In this document: in pieces, positions 48,826 through 49,405 of the stretch | Numbering within the stretch: position 1 is the stretch's first letter | How the letters are laid out: each line of letters starts with the position of its first letter | Assembly (NCBI GenBank): GCA_022844045.1 | Contig: JALHMM010000045.1 | Location: 1-49,405, forward strand | Direction of reading: 5' to 3' | DNA length: 49,405 nt | Source: Reyranellaceae bacterium | Lineage (GTDB): Bacteria > Pseudomonadota > Alphaproteobacteria > Reyranellales > Reyranellaceae | Notes under the pieces: generated by a model | Told to the model about the DNA's origin: nothing | The model's input: only the letters and a program-made list of their open reading frames with translations | Databases searched by the model: none | Made by a program: the position numbers and the translations under genes

Positions 48826-49152
48826 ATGCTGAGGAAAAACCATCTCGATCTCGCACGCACCCCGGACGCGCCCGTAGATGGTTCGCAATGCGGTTACCAG
48901 TTCGTGGCGATCCCTTGGGCGATTCGACACCAATGTCTGGCGAGCCAACGAGGACAGGTGTGTGGTGTGCCGCCTCGGGCGCGGTGCCGACGACGAGCAC
49001 GGCCATCTGGTGAACATGCGCGGCGGGACGATGATGCGGATGACGAGCCGATGTCCGAGTTCGGCGCGGATCTGCTGCACGAGGGCGAGTACGTGTCGAT
49101 CACCGAGCACGATGGCATCGTGCGGCCGCTCAGGGCGGTGTCGGTGAAGTAG
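48826..49152 (+). CDS. Small gene of unknown function, probably carrying two compensating frameshifts
   Basis: As written, a 108-aa frame with aaggag 7 bp before the ATG. The start (MLRKNHLDLARTPDAPVDG) and end (FGADLLHEGEYVSITEHDGI, then VRPLRAVSVK) look coding. The middle (about 48925-49040) is Arg-rich with low GC at third positions. In that middle stretch the +1 frame (FDTNVWRANEDRCVVCRLGR, GADDEHGHLVNMRGG) has the high third-position GC of real genes here. This suggests an indel near 48925 and a second, compensating one near 49035. The gene is either decayed or affected by sequence errors. I do not recognise the family. Divergent from the carbamoylase gene. Confidence 0.5.
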   Translation: MLRKNHLDLARTPDAPVDGSQCGYQFVAIPWAIRHQCLASQRGQVCGVPPRARCRRRARPSGEHARRDDDADDEPMSEFGADLLHEGEYVSITEHDGIVRPLRAVSVK

Positions 49153-49171
49153 CCTTCGGGCGAGACGCAAG

Positions 49172-49196
49172 ACGGCCCGCCGTGATGGCGGGCCGT
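49172..49196. terminator. Strong hairpin, probable bidirectional terminator
   Basis: ACGGCCCGCC, gtgat, GGCGGGCCGT: a perfect 10-bp GC-rich stem, followed on the plus strand by tccgtttg. It lies between the small plus-strand gene and the convergent Pro-rich gene, and could serve both. Confidence 0.7.
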
Positions 49197-49211
49197 TCCG
49201 TTTGTGCGCTT

Positions 49212-49405
49212 CTAGCGGCGGCGATCGTCGCCGCCTTTGTCGTCGCGATCGCGGCCGGGCGGCTTGACCTGAGGCTGCGGCGGTGGAGCCGCAGGCTTCG
49301 CCTGCTGCGGCGGCGCAGCCTGTCGCGGCGGCTGGGGAGGCGGGGCGGCCTGCGGTGCCGGACGCGGTGGCTCGGGCGGTTTGGCCTGCTGCACCGGCGG
49401 CGGCG
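49212..49405 (-). CDS. C-terminal part of a Pro/Ala/Gln-rich protein (runs off the window)
   Basis: The frame is open to the window edge, so the gene starts beyond it. The 64 visible residues are low complexity: repeated PPQ/QQAKP/APPP blocks and a charged end (GRDRDDKGGDDRRR). Such tails are seen on envelope or cell-surface proteins, but no domain is visible here. Function cannot be assigned. Confidence 0.7.
   Translation of the reverse strand, partial: PPPVQQAKPPEPPRPAPQAAPPPQPPRQAAPPQQAKPAAPPPQPQVKPPGRDRDDKGGDDRRR

Overview
The window is GC-rich chromosomal DNA from what is most likely an alphaproteobacterium (Rhodospirillales- or Reyranella-like; this is inferred from gene content, not from a marker gene). 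The clues are the block dprA-topA-rnr-DUF983, the slt/dapA-smpB neighbourhood, DUF4189 secreted proteins, a TRAP binding protein, and several intergenic palindromic repeats of the 'cctccccc...' and 'TGTCATCCCGAGCGCAG' types. No rRNA, tRNA, CRISPR array, insertion sequence or phage gene was seen.

Layout. 1-8.2 kb: the two permeases of a Dpp/Opp-type ABC importer (231-1256 and 7221-8171), separated by about 6 kb of unrelated genes: a secreted protein, an Asp-box beta-propeller, a PhnB-like VOC protein behind an ArsR-type operator, a TauD-type dioxygenase, a Rieske-flavodoxin fusion and an MFS transporter. 8.2-15 kb: dprA (start codon inside a perfect palindrome), topA, rnr and a DUF983 protein. 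15.1-19 kb: a tandem DUF4189 pair, an S41 protease lipoprotein and an M20 amidohydrolase. 19.2-26.2 kb: acyl-CoA metabolism, with a thiolase-like protein converging on a four-gene operon mccB-enoyl-CoA hydratase-mccA-quinone oxidoreductase (leucine or related branched acyl-CoA catabolism).

26.4-30.1 kb is an accessory cassette on the minus strand and the most unusual part of the window. It holds a large SARP/TolB/TPR regulator behind an AT-rich intergenic region, then a 74-residue peptide made almost entirely of five GGMSPLF motifs in a 15-residue tandem repeat. A strong intrinsic terminator follows, then a 265-residue protein that I recall as resembling the uncharacterised DUF6065 family. 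It reads like a regulated peptide system (repeat peptide plus one partner protein), and I know of no described counterpart.

30.1-39.6 kb: a CBS-pair protein, a TPR/beta-barrel outer-membrane protein with a FecR-domain partner, an orphan TRAP solute-binding protein, smpB coupled to an acyl-CoA dehydrogenase, dapA divergent from a lytic transglycosylase, and a HAD hydrolase. 39.6-49.4 kb: a second CBS-pair gene under a well-placed FNR/FixK-type box, a DpgC-like cofactor-free dioxygenase homologue, a PLP dehydratase coupled to a membrane adenylate cyclase, a two-component system, an MBL-fold enzyme with a GNAT acetyltransferase, a carbamoylase/hydantoinase-type hydrolase, a small gene that looks doubly frameshifted, and the 3' end of a Pro/Ala/Gln-rich gene that runs off the window.

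Family assignments are from motif recognition by eye; no database search was possible.
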